Shown here: in pieces, positions 34,410 to 45,518 of the stretch | How positions within the stretch are numbered: the stretch's first letter is position 1 | Layout: every line of letters starts with the position of its first letter | Source: Agrocybe praecox | Lineage: Eukaryota; Basidiomycota; Agaricomycetes; Agaricales; Agrocybaceae | Length of the DNA stretch: 64,000 nt | Reading direction: 5' to 3' | NCBI GenBank assembly: GCA_964017145.1 | Contig: OZ024842.1 | Span: 2,666,001-2,730,000, forward strand | Position numbers and translations under genes: made by a program | Notes under the pieces: model-generated | Databases searched by the model: none | What the model was told of the DNA's origin: nothing | Seen by the model: the letters and a program-made list of their open reading frames with translations, nothing else

Positions 34410-34648
34410 TTCTTGACTTGAGTTAAGTATCCACCAGGCGATATAGTAAGTAGTGGACTTGATCTCTTCAAGTGAGAATCATGAGCGCAAGTAACAACAA
34501 TCCAAGCTTCAGTGCATTCGAGTCAATAGGCACCGAGATTACATAACCGAATCATTCGCGTACTGAAGCGCGCTTCCGAAGCACATTTATGATTTGTCCA
34601 TGAAAACATACATTCTTTTCACCCCCCTTTCATATCAGGCGATAGGCC
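34410..34648. promoter_or_regulatory. bidirectional promoter, UPF2 / putative ATRIP
   Basis: The two divergent start codons are 239 bp apart. A C/T-rich tract (about 34610-34640) precedes the plus-strand ATG. No other motif was identified. Confidence 0.5.
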
Positions 34649-37600
34649 ATGGATGGCTCCGATGACTATCCAATTGACGATATAGTTTTTGATGACCAAA
34701 CATTGGCCGTTCTGGATCAAGCAGAACAGAAGTACCAAACTTCTTTGACACAATCCCATTCAGCACCTACAAATAAGCGACAGAAGACAAATGATGGCTG
34801 GAGACCAGGGATAGGCGCAAATGCAGACATTGACGATGATTTACCTGAGATTTCACTCAAGGGAGACGGTTCATATGGCATTGGAAAGAGGACAGTGCCT
34901 TCAAATAACGTTTCGATACCAGGATTTGCACCTCGGAAGCCAACAATCCAACCGAATATCGTGTCAAATACGCGCCCACACGTTGTGAATCACAGCCCTG
35001 CTACTCACATCCAGCGGACAAATGTATATCCTTCAGGATCACGATCTCCTAGTCGACAAATATCGCATACTACCTTGGTGCCTCAAAAGCAACAACTCCA
35101 TAATGGCAATCAACCCCAGTCTGGAAACAGCGACACAAAGTCTGCTTATGAGCTTCGAACTCAACTTTCTGAACTACAGAAAAAGATGGATGAGGTTAGA
35201 ATTGAGCTCCATCTGATGACTATTGTGGAAATATTTGACCGTTTCACAGTTGCGCGAAGAAAATACCAGAATGCAAGCTGCTCTAAAAGAGGCCACTAAT
35301 TCCAAACTTGCCAAAGAAGGAGAAGTTAGTGTTCTCAGGAAAACTATCGAGAAGGTTCGTGGCTTGCTTTATACCTTTGTTTCCGTTTCCTTAAACCGTA
35401 TTACCCAGACCGCACAGAGTCATGCGTCACAATTACAGCAACTGAAGTCTGACAAGGAAAAGGCAGAATTAAAGCAAGCACAAATACAAAAGGATATGAA
35501 GGCAGAGCTTGAGCGCCTACGCACTCAAAACATGTTCAAAGTAAGCGCGCACTTTTTTGTTTGACTTTCCGAACTAACTCGTGTATTTCTGGACATAGCA
35601 ACAAGAGATTGACGCAGCTTCGCGAAAGGTACCTATTTCTGTTCGCGCCAAAAAGATACCTCGAGACATTCCATCCACCCCTCTGGCAGTTCCGCCTGCA
35701 ATGGCTGGATGGAATACCGACCGTTTGTCTCAAAGAGCATCGTTGGCGGATGAAACACCTGTCAGACAACCCCGTTCACACCGTATAAACCAGAATTTGG
35801 AGGATTCCCCAGCACGTAAATCTCCTACGAAATCAAAAAAATTGCCGATGATCCCTGGCTTTGACAATGCATTCACTTCGACACCGACGCGCTCGCCATC
35901 AAAGCGCGACAAAGGGAAGGCGAAAGCAAAGTTCCCGTCTGATCAAGACAACTCATTTTTTGGCAACTCAATATCGAAATCTTTCAATCCCCTCTCAACC
36001 AGGACACCCGGCCCTTCACAACTTTCAAGTCAGCATGTCTATCAAGACTTTGATATGATAGGTGATTATCCAGGGCCTAGTGTCATTAGTCCACAAATTC
36101 CGATTAAGGAACCACCGCCTACTGTTGATGGCGAAAAAGATGACGACGTGTTGATGGAAGAAATTGAAGTATCTGAGCCTATTAATTGGAAGGCAGAGGT
36201 GCGAAATCCACGCAACATATCCCAATTACCACATCCTAATCATTTCTTTCAGCTTTGTCGTATAATTCTGACTCATGCCTACGACTTGGACGGTCAAACA
36301 TCATTTCAACGACTTTTGGGGTCTTCACAATTTTTGGATGCTTCGAACAACTACGCAAAATGTTGTTCACGCATCATGGGGGCCATTGCAAATTCTACGA
36401 ACACTGATCTATATGAAGATACCCTTCGAGTTACGTGCGAATCTTTTCTATCCATTTTTGTCATATTGCTGGACTCTAATCAAGTGGGCTTTCTTTTGTT
36501 TTACGTTCAAACTATAATTGACTAATTAAAACAAGGAACACTCACTAATAATTCTCATGAATTTATTAACAAGACTTATACTATCGTTGCCCGGCTTGCA
36601 GTCCGTTTTGCTGGCTTCGACTTACGCGCCAAAGGAAGGTCAAAATATAAACATACTGGACTTACTCTGCAAGGTTATTTTAAAGCACTTAGATCCCAAC
36701 AAGACTCCTCCACGCCAAACCGATATCGCTTCTGAGACGTTATCTCTCCTTGAAATTCTTTCTTTCCGCATTCCCCGAGAGCTAATAGACAAGTATGTCC
36801 GAAATTATCAAAAAAAAAATATGGTATCTAATTTTCTATCCCATTCAGGATGGATGTTTTCGTCCGGAATCTTGACGTGTTGATGCTGCTTGTCAATGCT
36901 TCTCAACCTGTTTGGATCTTGGAACGTAGTTCCATGATTCTAGTGTTCCTTTCGACTCGCAAGTGTTTTCTTTGTCTTTTGCCTGTGTATGCGTACTAAG
37001 CTACATCTATTACTTAGATCACGGTATATTCAGGTCCCTTTTGGGTATAACAAACAACGTCAGCGGAGAATCCTCTGTCAAAAATTCTCTCATCGAAAGG
37101 CTATGTTCACATCTTACTGACACAAGTAAACCTCCCCATGAGGTAATTTTTTGTCAATTATACGCAATCCCGTAAATAGGTTCTTATCCGAACTTTCTGC
37201 AGCAATTCAAACTGTATATACTTTCCTTTTTTGCTCAACTCTCTATCGTCCATCCCGATGCATTTGCCACCCTCATCGCATCGCCTGTACTAATACCGTC
37301 GTTGGTATTATACATATCACTCCTTACCACACCGCTATGGGAAGATGATCCATCCCTCGTTTCTTCGAGTGAGGCAGCATCAAAGTGTGTTTCTTTTTCT
37401 TTTCTGACTTCATTTAATTGACCATTGGCGTTGATTAATTTTCAGACTCATTCAAGCCGTTGCACAGGCAACTCTTTTGCTTCACCACTTTATTTTCGGG
37501 ATAGAACCGTGCCTTAATCTCCGTCTTAAACTATTCAATGCCCCACATCGTCCTTTTAATGGCTTGAATCATATATTTGTCGTCACTCTGGGGAGAATGG

Positions 37601-37856
37601 GATACTGTGACCCCCCTAGTTGGATAGATACCCAAGGACGGAAGGACCTTGAGCACCTCTATGGTATGTAATCACCTTGCTAATGGAATGTACTATGCGT
37701 CTTAAAGAGTTTGTAGATGTCGCTCGTGATATAATTGAGGTTGTAGTTGACGGGCCTGAAGGAGACAGCATATGGGCGGCTTTCCAAGAAAGCGTTGAAG
37801 ACGATGAAATGGAAGAAGACGAAATGGAAGCGAGGCTCCTGGGTCCAGAATCCTAA
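34649..37856 (+). CDS. putative checkpoint protein, ATRIP/Rad26-like
   Basis: A multi-exon gene from ATG 34649 (MDGSDDYPIDDIVFDDQTLAVLD...) to a TAA at 37856. The last exon begins near 37717 and reads DVARDIIEVVVDGPEGDSIW with a very acidic end. The N-terminal third is disordered with an acidic opening. A coiled coil follows (about 35110-35540, including LREENTRMQAALKEA and EKVR...QLKSDKEKAELKQAQ), then a Ser/Pro linker and a helical C-terminal half. An acidic N terminus, a coiled coil and a helical repeat C terminus fit ATRIP/Rad26/Lcd1, the partner that brings ATR/Rad3 kinase to RPA-coated single-stranded DNA. The family diverges fast, so this rests on architecture rather than a hard motif. 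Exons in the C-terminal half (36500-37700) are only partly resolved. Confidence 0.5.
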
Positions 37857-38077
37857 AATCGGGAAATCATGCGCTCATTTTCCGATTGACTGTCTTGCGA
37901 ACACCTCAGGGAGTGCTTACGCCAGCTGCACAAGTAGATGACTTACTTTGCCGCAGAATGACTTCACCCGATCGATTTCGGTGTCCCTATGCCTTCCTCG
38001 TGGGTGTATTGCGGATACTTGTTTGATATTGATGTCGCATGTCTCAGCTCGAAACCTCGAAACCAACCGTTGACGAA

Positions 38078-39382
38078 TTATACCCTATCGAAAATTTTCA
38101 GCTTTACGCAAAGCACGATTCCTTGGACACAAACCTCCGTCACTGGTGTCTTGTTTTCTCTTATGATGGACACATTTCGCCCCGCCATATTAATGGAATT
38201 GAGTGTACCCCTTGTTTCCAGCTGCAATTGCCACAGACACTCATTCCAATCAAGAGTACGCGATGGTTCCATGAAGATTCTCTCTGTACACCAGAAATTG
38301 CGATCTTTATGAAGCAATAGGGCCGAAAAATCTGCGAATGGGTATTTATGTCCCCCCGACGTTAATAAATATGTTCCCAAGACGCTGCCATAGGTTGTAG
38401 CGGACAGGAGACTTTGGATATCTGGAGGAATGTGATCGAATAGCTCCATCGGCATTATCAAAGACCACTGCGTTGACGCGAAGAGTCGGACAAGATTCAG
38501 ATACAGGTTCGGTAATCCTACTTCCCTCTCTTTGAGATGAAGTATGTGAATAGATACTTGCCGAGAAACTGTCTGACCGAGAGTTTGGAGCAACTTTCTG
38601 TGCGCTGAAGACGCGGGATGGATTGACGTTGGGATCAGTAGAGATATGGGACCTATGCTTTGTCAATGGAAATTTTCGTCTGGTTCAAGTGGCAGATGTT
38701 ACCTTTCCAACGAAGGGACCATTCCCGAATCAAATGGATTTTTGTTTCCGGTAACCACCCGCATACAGTCACATTGGATCTCCCATTACCTTCGGTACCC
38801 CTAACAGCATACGGTTCTATAATGGCGGAAGACATCGCCAATGGTCTCAACAAATACTGTGCAACGCCCTTGGCATTCTGTAACGTCTCGCCTAGAAAGC
38901 CCTCAGAACCTACGCACGTCGATATTATATTGGTGCTCACCTGATTCCAAGGGGCGAGCTGCCACATGTCTCGGGGGTCCTGGTTTGGATAAACCAACGT
39001 ATAGCTGAAAACTTGCAATGGTACAACTCAAGCAGCAGTATAGTATGAATGCATACTTTACAGTCAATTTGACCCACGACCTTTCCAAGCGATTTACTCG
39101 GGTCGTGCCATTTAGAGGAAGCAGCGTCGAGTCTGAGAAGATTAAAGTCTGTCCATAAGCCAGTAATCCTTGCATAACCGATGCGCGGCCATGCTCGGTA
39201 TCTGAATCCACATTTTCTTTGGTCAGGCCCGCCTGATTGGAACATGGTATACCCGGCCTCAAGCGCTTAGACGAGGTAGTAGTGGATAAATGGCTTTGCA
39301 CACTATCGCTCGCTTCGATTTGTGATATATCCACGGCGTGGTGTATTTCTCCACTATCATATGCGCTAGTTGATAATGACAT
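38078..39382 (-). CDS. unidentified spliced gene
   Basis: I do not recognise the family. The gene is supported by splicing: the exon ending REWSLRWKG joins through a GTAACA...CATAG intron (about 38650-38700) to PISLLIPTSIHPASSAHRKLLQTLG, and the frame stays open for about 170 residues to a stop at 38078. Upstream pieces include QGLLAYGQTLIFSDSTLLPLNG, YTLVYPNQDPRDMWQLAPWN and GFLGETLQNAKGVAQYLL. A GTAAAG donor near 39060 and acceptor choices near 39010 leave one junction ambiguous. The start at 39382 (MSLSTSAYDSG) is the first in-frame ATG; an upstream exon is possible. The 3' end may also extend past 38078 through a further intron. The beta-rich, membrane-free sequence gives no clear function. 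It lies tail to tail with the putative ATRIP gene. Confidence 0.55.
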
Positions 39383-39574
39383 ACTCCTGAGTTGACTCCG
39401 TCCAAGGGCGAAGTTCGAAATGTGTAGAAGAATGATACTATTGACAGAAGTACAAGTTACATTGTTATGGCGTCACTGATTGTGGACCCAAACATGGATC
39501 CACAAATAACCATCACTTTGCTTTTTTCTCTCTCTCAAGTTTAAGTGCTCAAACACCTTGCTTGCTATTCTCCA

Positions 39575-40369
39575 TTATGTGCAGAATATTGTGCCAATAT
39601 TGATTCCCTCGTATGGGCCCAACTAAAACCAAGACTTCGTCAATACAAATTTTCAATATCATCGTGTGGTCACTTACGTGGTTCAGGATGTTTCCAGCGA
39701 GAACGTTTGGAACGGATGAAATCGTGCACTGGGAGTCAGTTGCATCGTCGTCGCCTGGTGATGTTGTTTGTTATCAGTAAATTGGCAATAACTGTGACCC
39801 AAATATCGTCTTACCGGAGCATGCGACGGCATTTCCTGGGGAAAGTATGTGAACTTCCCCGTGTGGATGGGAGAATCCCAAGAAGCGACCGGGGACGATG
39901 GGGATGAGGTCTATGCACACAAGGTCAGATAGATATATACCAAATCCGACAATTGATCGCTTACCTTGCTCGTTGTTTATCCTCTTAAAGTTAGCGACCT
40001 ATTGTTCACGAGGACACTTTATGTCAATAATTTGTCGAAGCGGTTTAATACGAAATAGCGAACCTTGGAGTCAAAGAATGAAGCGAACGCGGGATTTCCG
40101 ACTCGCGGAGTACCGTACGTTACTGCCTTGATTGAGGTGGTTGATGGGAGATTTAGGGTAAAGAACAGTGCATCGAGCTCAGCGAGAGCGCCGCCCAAGG
40201 AGTGTCCAACCTATTCAAGGGCTCTTCTTTAATAATTCAGCACCAAATAATGGAACTAAATACTCACGACAACGACGTTCTTGGTATTTTTGACGGACAT
40301 CAATCTCTTTACCTCCTTCAAAATCGTCGAGGCTGTTAAGGAATGCTCGTTTGCAAATCCAGCGTGGAC
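39575..40369 (-). pseudogene. secreted class 3 lipase, C-terminal part (split by hAT element)
   Basis: This is the downstream half of a lipase gene interrupted by a transposon. Reading from the insertion point it continues VHAGFANEHSLTASTILKEVKRL, then across an intron the nucleophile elbow VGHSLGGALAELDALFF, then VTYGTPRVGNPAFASFF, INNEQ-DLIPIVPG, a segment with FSHPHGEVHIL, and after a last intron LGPYEGINIGTIFCT with a TAA at 39575. GHSLGG and TYGTPRVGN are hallmarks of fungal class 3 (Rhizomucor-type) triacylglycerol or feruloyl-esterase-like lipases. The frame is clean on this side of the insertion, which argues that the break is recent. Alone it lacks a start and a signal peptide. Confidence 0.9.
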
Positions 40370-40377
40370 CATTACGG
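40370..40377. repeat. hAT target-site duplication, left copy
   Basis: The 8 bp CATTACGG directly abut the left end of the transposon and are repeated exactly at its right end. An 8-bp duplication is the hallmark of hAT insertion. Confidence 0.95.
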
Positions 40378-40398
40378 TAGGGCTGCCACCCGACCCGT
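40378..40398 (+). repeat. hAT terminal inverted repeat, left
   Basis: Begins TAGGGCTGCCA and continues CCCGACCCGT; it pairs with the right end with one mismatch and one gap after the first 11 bp. Confidence 0.92.
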
Positions 40399-40628
40399 GC
40401 ACGGGTACGGCCGTGACTTGGCGGTATTCAAACGGTAGATGTACCGTGAATGCACGGCCGTCTACCTGACAAAAAAAAGGCTGGCCGGGTCGGGTATGTA
40501 TTTTATACGGCCGTCAACGGGAAGACGGGTATTTTTTAAGGAAGAAAAATAATAAAATAGCTTTAACATGGATTTAACATAGAAATGTTTCTGGTTACGA
40601 AGGTGGAATGTATATGTAGCTAAAATAC

Positions 40629-43600
40629 TTAAAGCCCACGAAGTTTACCTTCACGATGTCGGATATGGTGCTTGAGGATCATGAGGATACGGATAGTTGA
40701 AGGCTTTAAGCTCGCACGTCGAAGGGAAATTGTGTCACGGCCCCCAGAGAATAACCTTTCCACGGCAACAGCGGACCCTACCACAAGTAGCGAAGCTTCA
40801 GTTGATAGAAAAAGATTAATGTTCAAGTACTACATACCTGGAATAGACAAGATATCACAAGCCATACGATAGAGTCGAGGGAAGCGGTGGCGCTGCGAAT
40901 ACCACCATCGTATTGGATCACAGGAGTAAAAATCTTGCGAAGGGAGTCGCAAGTATTCGTCTAATTCGTTTAGCTGGAGTGGTGCTGTATGCCGAAAACG
41001 GGCAGTAAAGTCGAACGAAGTTGACGGAAGCACATTGCGAGAGCTTGGTGATACTGTGGGAACAGCCCATGTTGATGGCGTTGACGAAGGACCGTGAAAA
41101 GGTACAGATGGGGCAGCATAATGTGTATTTAAATGTACGCGAAGCTGATCTTTGGCTTCAAGAAGTCCAGTGAGCAGGTCTTCATCATCGACATAGTCGC
41201 GGTAAAGTCCATTGTACGTAATACGGGGATCGAGAACTAAAGTGGAAATATCTGTGAGTTAATAATGCTACTAAGAAAGGTATGTTATGAAAGGACGTAC
41301 TTGCTGCCCATGTATAATATGGGGACTCGTCAAACTTAGTAAAATAATCACTAAGCTTTCGGTGCGCATTCACGAGGCCTGTCTTAATATCAGGTGAAAC
41401 ATCATTTGGCAGCTCTCGAAGAATGCTTTTGAGCTTATCTTGAAGCCCGCGGAAAATAGCATGTGTTGTTGAAATCATTGGAACTGACGTCGATGACATT
41501 TGGGTTGTAGCAGCCCGAAAGAGCTCGAGCCAGCTGGCAAGTAAGCGTACATTCTTCCAATCATCATCACTGAGATAAAAGTCACGAAGATAATCCTGAT
41601 TGGCGGCAACAAAGTGTTTGATAGAAGTCTCATATAAAAGAGCGCGCTCTGTAAAGAAAGAATATTTAAAAAGACAGCTTAATGCAACTTGAAGCGATAC
41701 AAGTCACGCACCTAGCATTGCGTGGGTTGATGACCAACGTGTTCGGACATCAAGAATTAACATCAATGGGATATGAGGTGTTCCATTTGGGTTTGTAGTT
41801 GGATGAATGAGACTAATGGTGCGTAACCATGACTGCCTGCGCTGTGGACTAGAGCGTACAGCACGAACAATTTTGCGAAGCTAAGAAGAAATAAGAAGTT
41901 AGAATAGTTGACCGAAAATGAAAGGCAAGCTGATTAACATACCCGACCAATTGCTGACATACTAACCTTTCTTGGAGTTTGTGGATCTTCTGGTTCATCC
42001 TCTTTCGATGCCATATCATCCATAGCCTCATCAAGGAGAACGGGTGCGATAATATCATCTTGATAATTGACTAATCGAGAGGTAGCGGTTTGCACGTCAG
42101 ACGCAGCAATTGCTCCCGAGTCCTCGAGAAGCTTTAAAAAGAAATAAGATCAAGCTATCTTGAGGGAGCGTTTGAGTCATACCTTGAGTGCAGCAAGCTG
42201 TATGGTATGTGGCATGCAGCGTCCCCGGGCATCCTTCGCTGAAAAGGAAATGCCCGCTTCCTGACAACGAGCTTCAATGGATTGAAGCATTGTATCGTTA
42301 TTCGTCGCATTGTCCATAACAAAAGCAATGACCTACAATAGAGAAATTGATTAAGTATAAACTAACCAGAAGATAGAAACATATTACATACCTTATTCGT
42401 TAAGCCGTATAGATTTAAGGTAGTCCATACGATGTCGGCCATGTTGGCCCCGCTATGTTCACCAATAAGCTCCTTGAAATCGATCAAGAGCTCCTCTAGG
42501 ATAGATATAAGCTTGAAAGAAATTATAAATAAGATAACAAGCTTACCGAGAACACCATCATTTGCGGTGTAATGTGCGATCATAGAGAGAAATGCATACT
42601 GATTACTGGAGGTCCATGCATCTAAGGAGATCGAGACCTTGGACTCGAGTTCCTGAGCAAAGATAAATAATTAGGACATTATACAACGAAGAGTTTATGA
42701 ATCGTACCAAAAACATCTTCTGGGTTGACGCGACTGTATCCTTGCCCATTTTCATGATACGTGAGCGGATTGTCGTTCGTCCAGGGATCTTGAGTTCTTT
42801 CCGGGCAGGTGCGTGAACATAATTGAGGAGTCGTTTGAAGGCTTCATCTTCAACTTCGTCAAATGGCTGGTCGCGTGTGACAATCCACTTAGCGAGTAGA
42901 GTTTCGAACTCTGTCTGATCCCAAGCAGCCTGCATATAATGTGTTGAATAAATTGACCATTGCATAAAAATAGTATCAAGAAAGACTTACCGTGACCTGC
43001 TTATCAAACGCCGCCTGAATTCTGGATGCAGCCTGAAGCTTTAACGACTGGAGATGAGAGTTGATCTCGTTTTCCGTGATCAAGTCTGAGGCGGCTGCTA
43101 TTTGGACTTCGAACGGAGTCGGGAGCATGTCACGGGTGCTAAAGGACGTGTACAATTGATACATAGCGGGAAAGTTTGACTGAAGGTGACTGGTCATATC
43201 TGCAGAAGAAATGAGTTGCATATTGACCGGAAAAACACAATGTACTTACGTTTCACATTGTGCTTCATTGCCGGGGTAAGCCTGAATGTTTTACGAGACC
43301 CATGAAAGCACCGATAATATTTGGTTCCTTCCACACACGTCCCGTCAGCGTCATGGTCGACTCTCTCGTAGAAGAGGTATATAAAGTTCCTTTTTTTGGA
43401 CATCTATAGTGATATAAGTATACAACACATGGCACATTATCAAGAACGTACCGATGAAGATATACTGGCCATCGAATCGTTTCGACCGAGAGCGTCTGAC
43501 GAAGACATAACAAATGATGTGTCACTATTGACGGTATCTTTGACATCTGGGCGAGGCCTCTTCAATGTTGAATTAGCAGCAGCAGCAGCAGCTTTTCGTT

Positions 43601-44217
43601 TACTGTCTTTGGCTTTGGTACGGCGCTTTGTCATTCCAGCTGCCGTCAGAGGAACAGTCTTCGAAGGCAGCAATGAAGCAAGCTATATCAGGTTCATATT
43701 AAGTTGGCTGTATTGATGCGTAAAAACTATTCGAGTTGAACGACGTACTTCATCATTGCCAATATCCGGTACATCACTCATATCACTGACAGACTCAGTA
43801 TCTGACGCACTATCAGACACATTGAAGTTGTCGTCATCTACGTCGGTATCAACGTCGATGACACCATTGGACGCCCTCTTTTTCACTCTTGTCTTACGAC
43901 GGGAGCAAGTCCGGGGGTTGGGCATCGACTCCTTGCCATCTTCATCAAGTTTCTCCTCACGAAGACTCTCAACAAGTCGGCCGGTCTGTTTAACACGATG
44001 CCCACGGCCTGATATAGATAGCGCATGAGATTAAATCTTTATCATAAGTAAAATGAAGGATTAACATACCTTCAGCAGCATTGGATGGCACCGTGCTTGA
44101 TGGCGCCAGTGGAATAGGAACGGGGTCATCAGGATCGTGATGCCATTCGATATCCTTCGCATCGAGGAGCTCTCCGTTGGGTCCAATAGCGCATTGATCA
44201 CTGTTCAGCGATGTCAT
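40629..44217 (-). CDS. hAT-family transposase
   Basis: Fourteen exons splice to 937 residues, all phases closing: 44070..44217, 43749..44008, 43452..43682, 43250..43403, 42991..43199, 42708..42929, 42547..42652, 42392..42495, 42183..42332, 41967..42131, 41712..41880, 41301..41648, 40838..41236 and 40629..40777. The N-terminal region is acidic and Lys/Arg-rich, with an Ala run (about 43580). Exon 4 holds a zinc-finger-like segment (TCVEGTKYYRCFHGSRKTF, then MKHNVKHM). The RNase H-like catalytic core shows SISLDAWTS, VIAFVMDNATNND and the CMPHTIQLA motif, then TRWSSTHAML. The C terminus has the hAT dimerisation domain: DPIRWWYSQRHRFPRLYRMA, ILSIPGSAVAVERLFSGGRD and RRASLKPSTIR. The last acceptor must be the GTGGTAG site (40777/40778), which restores IPGSAVAVER. 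No stop or frameshift interrupts the product. Confidence 0.92.
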
Positions 44218-44899
44218 GATAGTAAGCTGGGTAGAGAAAACAGTGAGAAAAATCAGGGAAAAATCAACGTACACTTATATGTGGGCGCATATAGGCCCCG
44301 GATTTTGAAAACACCTCCTAACTCTCCAGCATTTTTTGCTCATGGTGCCGTGCTCATGACGTGCTAAAGGTCAATTCCCTAGCCGATCCCAAACGAAGAT
44401 GATGGAGTAGATGATGGAGTAGTAATGTGGGCTGAAAGATAAGGCAGAGTCCAATGTGAATCAAATCATTTTCGTCAATAGAAAGAATAACTTACCTCTC
44501 TGGTATCGAGAATAACACTATGAGCTGGCATCTATCACTGCTGGGCCACCCCTAATTCCCAGAATCGTCCTGCAGATGCTATTGAGGTGCTGATATAACT
44601 CATATCTAACTGATCTGGAGGGGTCTTGGCATCGTTATAATGTTAGATTGCGCATGAACGAAGCGCGTGTACAAGAAAATGGTACATCAACGATGGTTGA
44701 TTGATGACAAGAGGGGAAATCTGAGTTTCAAACTATTTGAAATTCAGTCCGAATTTGATACCGTGTACGTGCCGTGTCGGCCGACTTTCACGGCTTCTGA
44801 CGGGTGATTTTGTGACGACGCCGTGCCGTCTTACCATGTTGTACAAGCTCAGACGGGTCGGCAGACAACCCGTGAGACGGTAGCCGTGAGCCGTCAAAG

Positions 44900-44921
44900 A
44901 CGGGTACGGTTGGCAGCCCTA
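44900..44921 (-). repeat. hAT terminal inverted repeat, right
   Basis: On the minus strand it begins TAGGGCTGCCA and continues ACCGTACCCGT, matching the left end. Confidence 0.92.
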
Positions 44922-44929
44922 CATTACGG
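44922..44929. repeat. hAT target-site duplication, right copy
   Basis: CATTACGG directly follows the right terminus, identical to the left copy. Confidence 0.95.
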
Positions 44930-45518
44930 AAGACGAGACGCCCGGGAAGAGTCCAGAGTCCAGGTTCTCCATCAGGATATTAATGTCCGTCAAGTCTGAC
45001 AAACTGGATATCAAAAATAAAAATACCAATTAAAAAGGAGGACACAGTGAGGATCAAGATGGAAGACTAACAGTTGAGTAGGATCAGTTCCCTCGTGCGC
45101 CACAATAATGCTATTCTGTGAAGGAGAGAATCCGACGAAGACTAAAATTCAAGAAGGTGAGTCGTAAAATTATTAGGGAATATATATCAAGGCACTGACA
45201 ATCCTGAACAGCGTTTCCGTCTCCTCCTACAAGCGTTGGCTGGAAGTCTGAATTGGCATTGCAGGCGTCTATAGTTATAGCGGAGTCAAGTCAGGCTGTA
45301 TAACCTTCTCTTGGTTTTATTCACATACCACCGCAAGACCAGGTTTTCAGTTCCCCAGTGTTACAATAGGCTGCTCTCGCAAACTGTGTGAAAGGAGCGA
45401 AACCAGATAGGTCCGACGACGAGAGCACGGACACGCTGCGCTCCTGCAAGACAGTCGGAGCACCGTAAGCCTGTCTTGCGACAAACCCAGCAAGGAGAAC
45501 GGCTGAAGTGAAGTGCAT
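44930..45518 (-). pseudogene. secreted class 3 lipase, N-terminal part (split by hAT element)
   Basis: The upstream half of the interrupted lipase. ATG 45518 opens a signal peptide (MHFTSAVLLAGFVARQAYGA), then SVSVLSSSDLSGFAPFTQFARAAYC and, across several short introns, ELKTWSCG, CNANSDFQPTLVGGDGNAVQ, FVGFSPSQNSIIVAHEGTDP and DINILMENLDSGLFPGVSSSV. The last exon runs straight into the duplicated target site; removing one copy of the site and the element would leave the frame continuous into VHAGF. The lid and catalytic serine are on the other side of the transposon, so no active enzyme can be made from this part. The promoter lies upstream at 45519 onwards. Confidence 0.9.

Larger units (their letters stand above)
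40378..44921 (-). mobile_element. hAT-superfamily DNA transposon, apparently complete
   Basis: A 4,544-bp element flanked by a perfect 8-bp duplication (CATTACGG at 40370-40377 and 44922-44929). The ends are inverted repeats starting TAGGGCTGCCA (11 of 11 identical), followed by CCCGACCCGT on the left and ACCGTACCCGT on the right. Both subterminal regions (about 40390-40530 and 44760-44900) are crowded with short GC-rich words such as ACGGCCGT, GACGGGT and GCCGTG in both orientations, the kind of array that hAT transposases bind. The single long gene, on the minus strand, encodes a hAT transposase with an intact frame. The element is inserted in an exon of a lipase gene. Nothing in it looks decayed. 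Confidence 0.95.

Noticed and set aside
38078..38320. Plus-strand frames around 37989-38320 as an extension of the ATRIP candidate
   Set aside because: The putative ATRIP frame ends cleanly at 37856, and the minus-strand gene here has consistent introns.
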